Source: Caulobacteraceae bacterium (GTDB taxonomy: Bacteria > Pseudomonadota > Alphaproteobacteria > Caulobacterales > Caulobacteraceae). Taken from it: a stretch of 22,369 bases of DNA. Made by a program: the position numbers and the translations under genes. The first letter of the stretch is position 1; each line of letters opens with the position of its first letter. The DNA is taken from assembly GCA_020852035.1 (NCBI GenBank), contig JADZBR010000079.1, forward strand, positions 1 through 22,369, written 5' to 3'. This document shows positions 21,963-22,369 of the stretch, piece by piece. The notes beneath the pieces are model-generated. The model saw only the letters and a program-made list of their open reading frames with translations. It was not told the DNA's origin and searched no databases.

Positions 21963-22369
21963 ATGTCCGGCAAGACCCTCTACGACAAGATCTGGGACGC
22001 GCACGTCGTCGCCGAGCAGGACGGCGAGGCGATCCTCTACATCGACCTGCACCTGATCCACGAGGTGACCACCCCGCAGGCGTTCGCGGGTCTGCGCGCC
22101 AACGGGCGCAAGGTGCGCCGGCCGGACCGCACCCTCGCCGTCGCCGACCACAACATCCCGACGGAAGGCCAAGGCAAAGGCGTCGACGCCGTGGAAGACG
22201 CCGAGGCGCGACTGCAGCTGCAGACGCTGGCCCGCAACGTCGCCGACAACGGCATCGAGTTCTTCCCGATGGGCGATATCCGCAACGGCATCGTCCACGT
22301 GGTCGGCCCCGAGCAGGGCCGCACCCAGCCGGGCATGACCATCGTCTGCGGCGATTCCCACACCTCCAC
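21963..22369 (+). CDS. leuC: 3-isopropylmalate dehydratase large subunit, partial
   Basis: LeuC with LeuD isomerises 2- to 3-isopropylmalate in leucine synthesis; it is an aconitase-family iron-sulfur enzyme. About 135 codons fall in the window, beginning MSGKTLYDKIWDAHVV. The family segments are LYIDLHLIHEVTTPQAF, VADHNIPT and, at the edge, CGDSHTS. The 4Fe-4S cysteines lie further downstream in the family. Start choice is uncertain: ATG at 21963 gives the family-typical N-terminus, while ATG at 21954 adds three residues. Neither has a good Shine-Dalgarno sequence. It is the only gene at the right edge and is divergent from the GFA gene. Confidence 0.93.
   Translation, partial: MSGKTLYDKIWDAHVVAEQDGEAILYIDLHLIHEVTTPQAFAGLRANGRKVRRPDRTLAVADHNIPTEGQGKGVDAVEDAEARLQLQTLARNVADNGIEFFPMGDIRNGIVHVVGPEQGRTQPGMTIVCGDSHTS

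Noticed and set aside
22037..22369. Minus-strand frames running off the right edge
   Set aside because: Antisense to leuC, whose protein is clearly conserved.

Overview
This is a GC-rich (roughly 70%) stretch of alphaproteobacterial chromosome, most likely from the Caulobacteraceae (Phenylobacterium or Caulobacter relatives). The assignment is inferred from the murJ-glnD / mutS neighbourhood, the rsmB-rpe-heparinase-purH cluster, a GC-rich codon pattern that opens long antisense frames, and two families of palindromic intergenic repeats. I ran no database search. Nearly all genes lie on the minus strand; only a GNAT acetyltransferase and the start of leuC are on the plus strand.

Right-to-left along the minus strand the layout is as follows. 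(1) 21.9-20.9 kb: a GFA-type zinc protein, a secreted lipocalin-like protein, then a membrane cytochrome b overlapping a Tat-type, lipobox-containing molybdopterin oxidoreductase; this looks like a small periplasmic redox module. (2) 19.3-13.9 kb: rsmB, rpe, a heparinase II/III-like gene and purH, closely packed. The purH leader carries a clear ZTP (pfl) riboswitch aptamer, just after a perfect 10-bp inverted repeat that follows the heparinase stop. (3) 13.8-11.3 kb: a small secreted protein and a type I Baeyer-Villiger monooxygenase with an AT-rich, operator-like leader. (4) 11.1-8.4 kb: a GreA/GreB-like factor convergent with the GNAT gene, and a GH29 alpha-L-fucosidase. (5) 8.35-0 kb: mutS, a hicA-hicB-HAD phosphatase cassette joined by 4-nt overlaps, glnD and a murJ truncated by the window edge. 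At the right edge leuC begins on the plus strand.

The core genes cover mismatch repair (mutS), nitrogen signalling (glnD), peptidoglycan precursor flipping (murJ), purine synthesis (purH), the pentose phosphate pathway (rpe), rRNA methylation (rsmB) and leucine synthesis (leuC). The accessory content is the hicAB-HAD cassette, the monooxygenase, the fucosidase and the molybdenum/cytochrome pair. I saw no tRNA, rRNA, insertion sequence, prophage gene or CRISPR array. Nothing here is convincingly a wholly new system. The items most worth a second look are the riboswitch-controlled purH, the HAD gene coupled to a toxin-antitoxin pair, the two palindromic intergenic repeats and the cytochrome b / molybdoenzyme pair.
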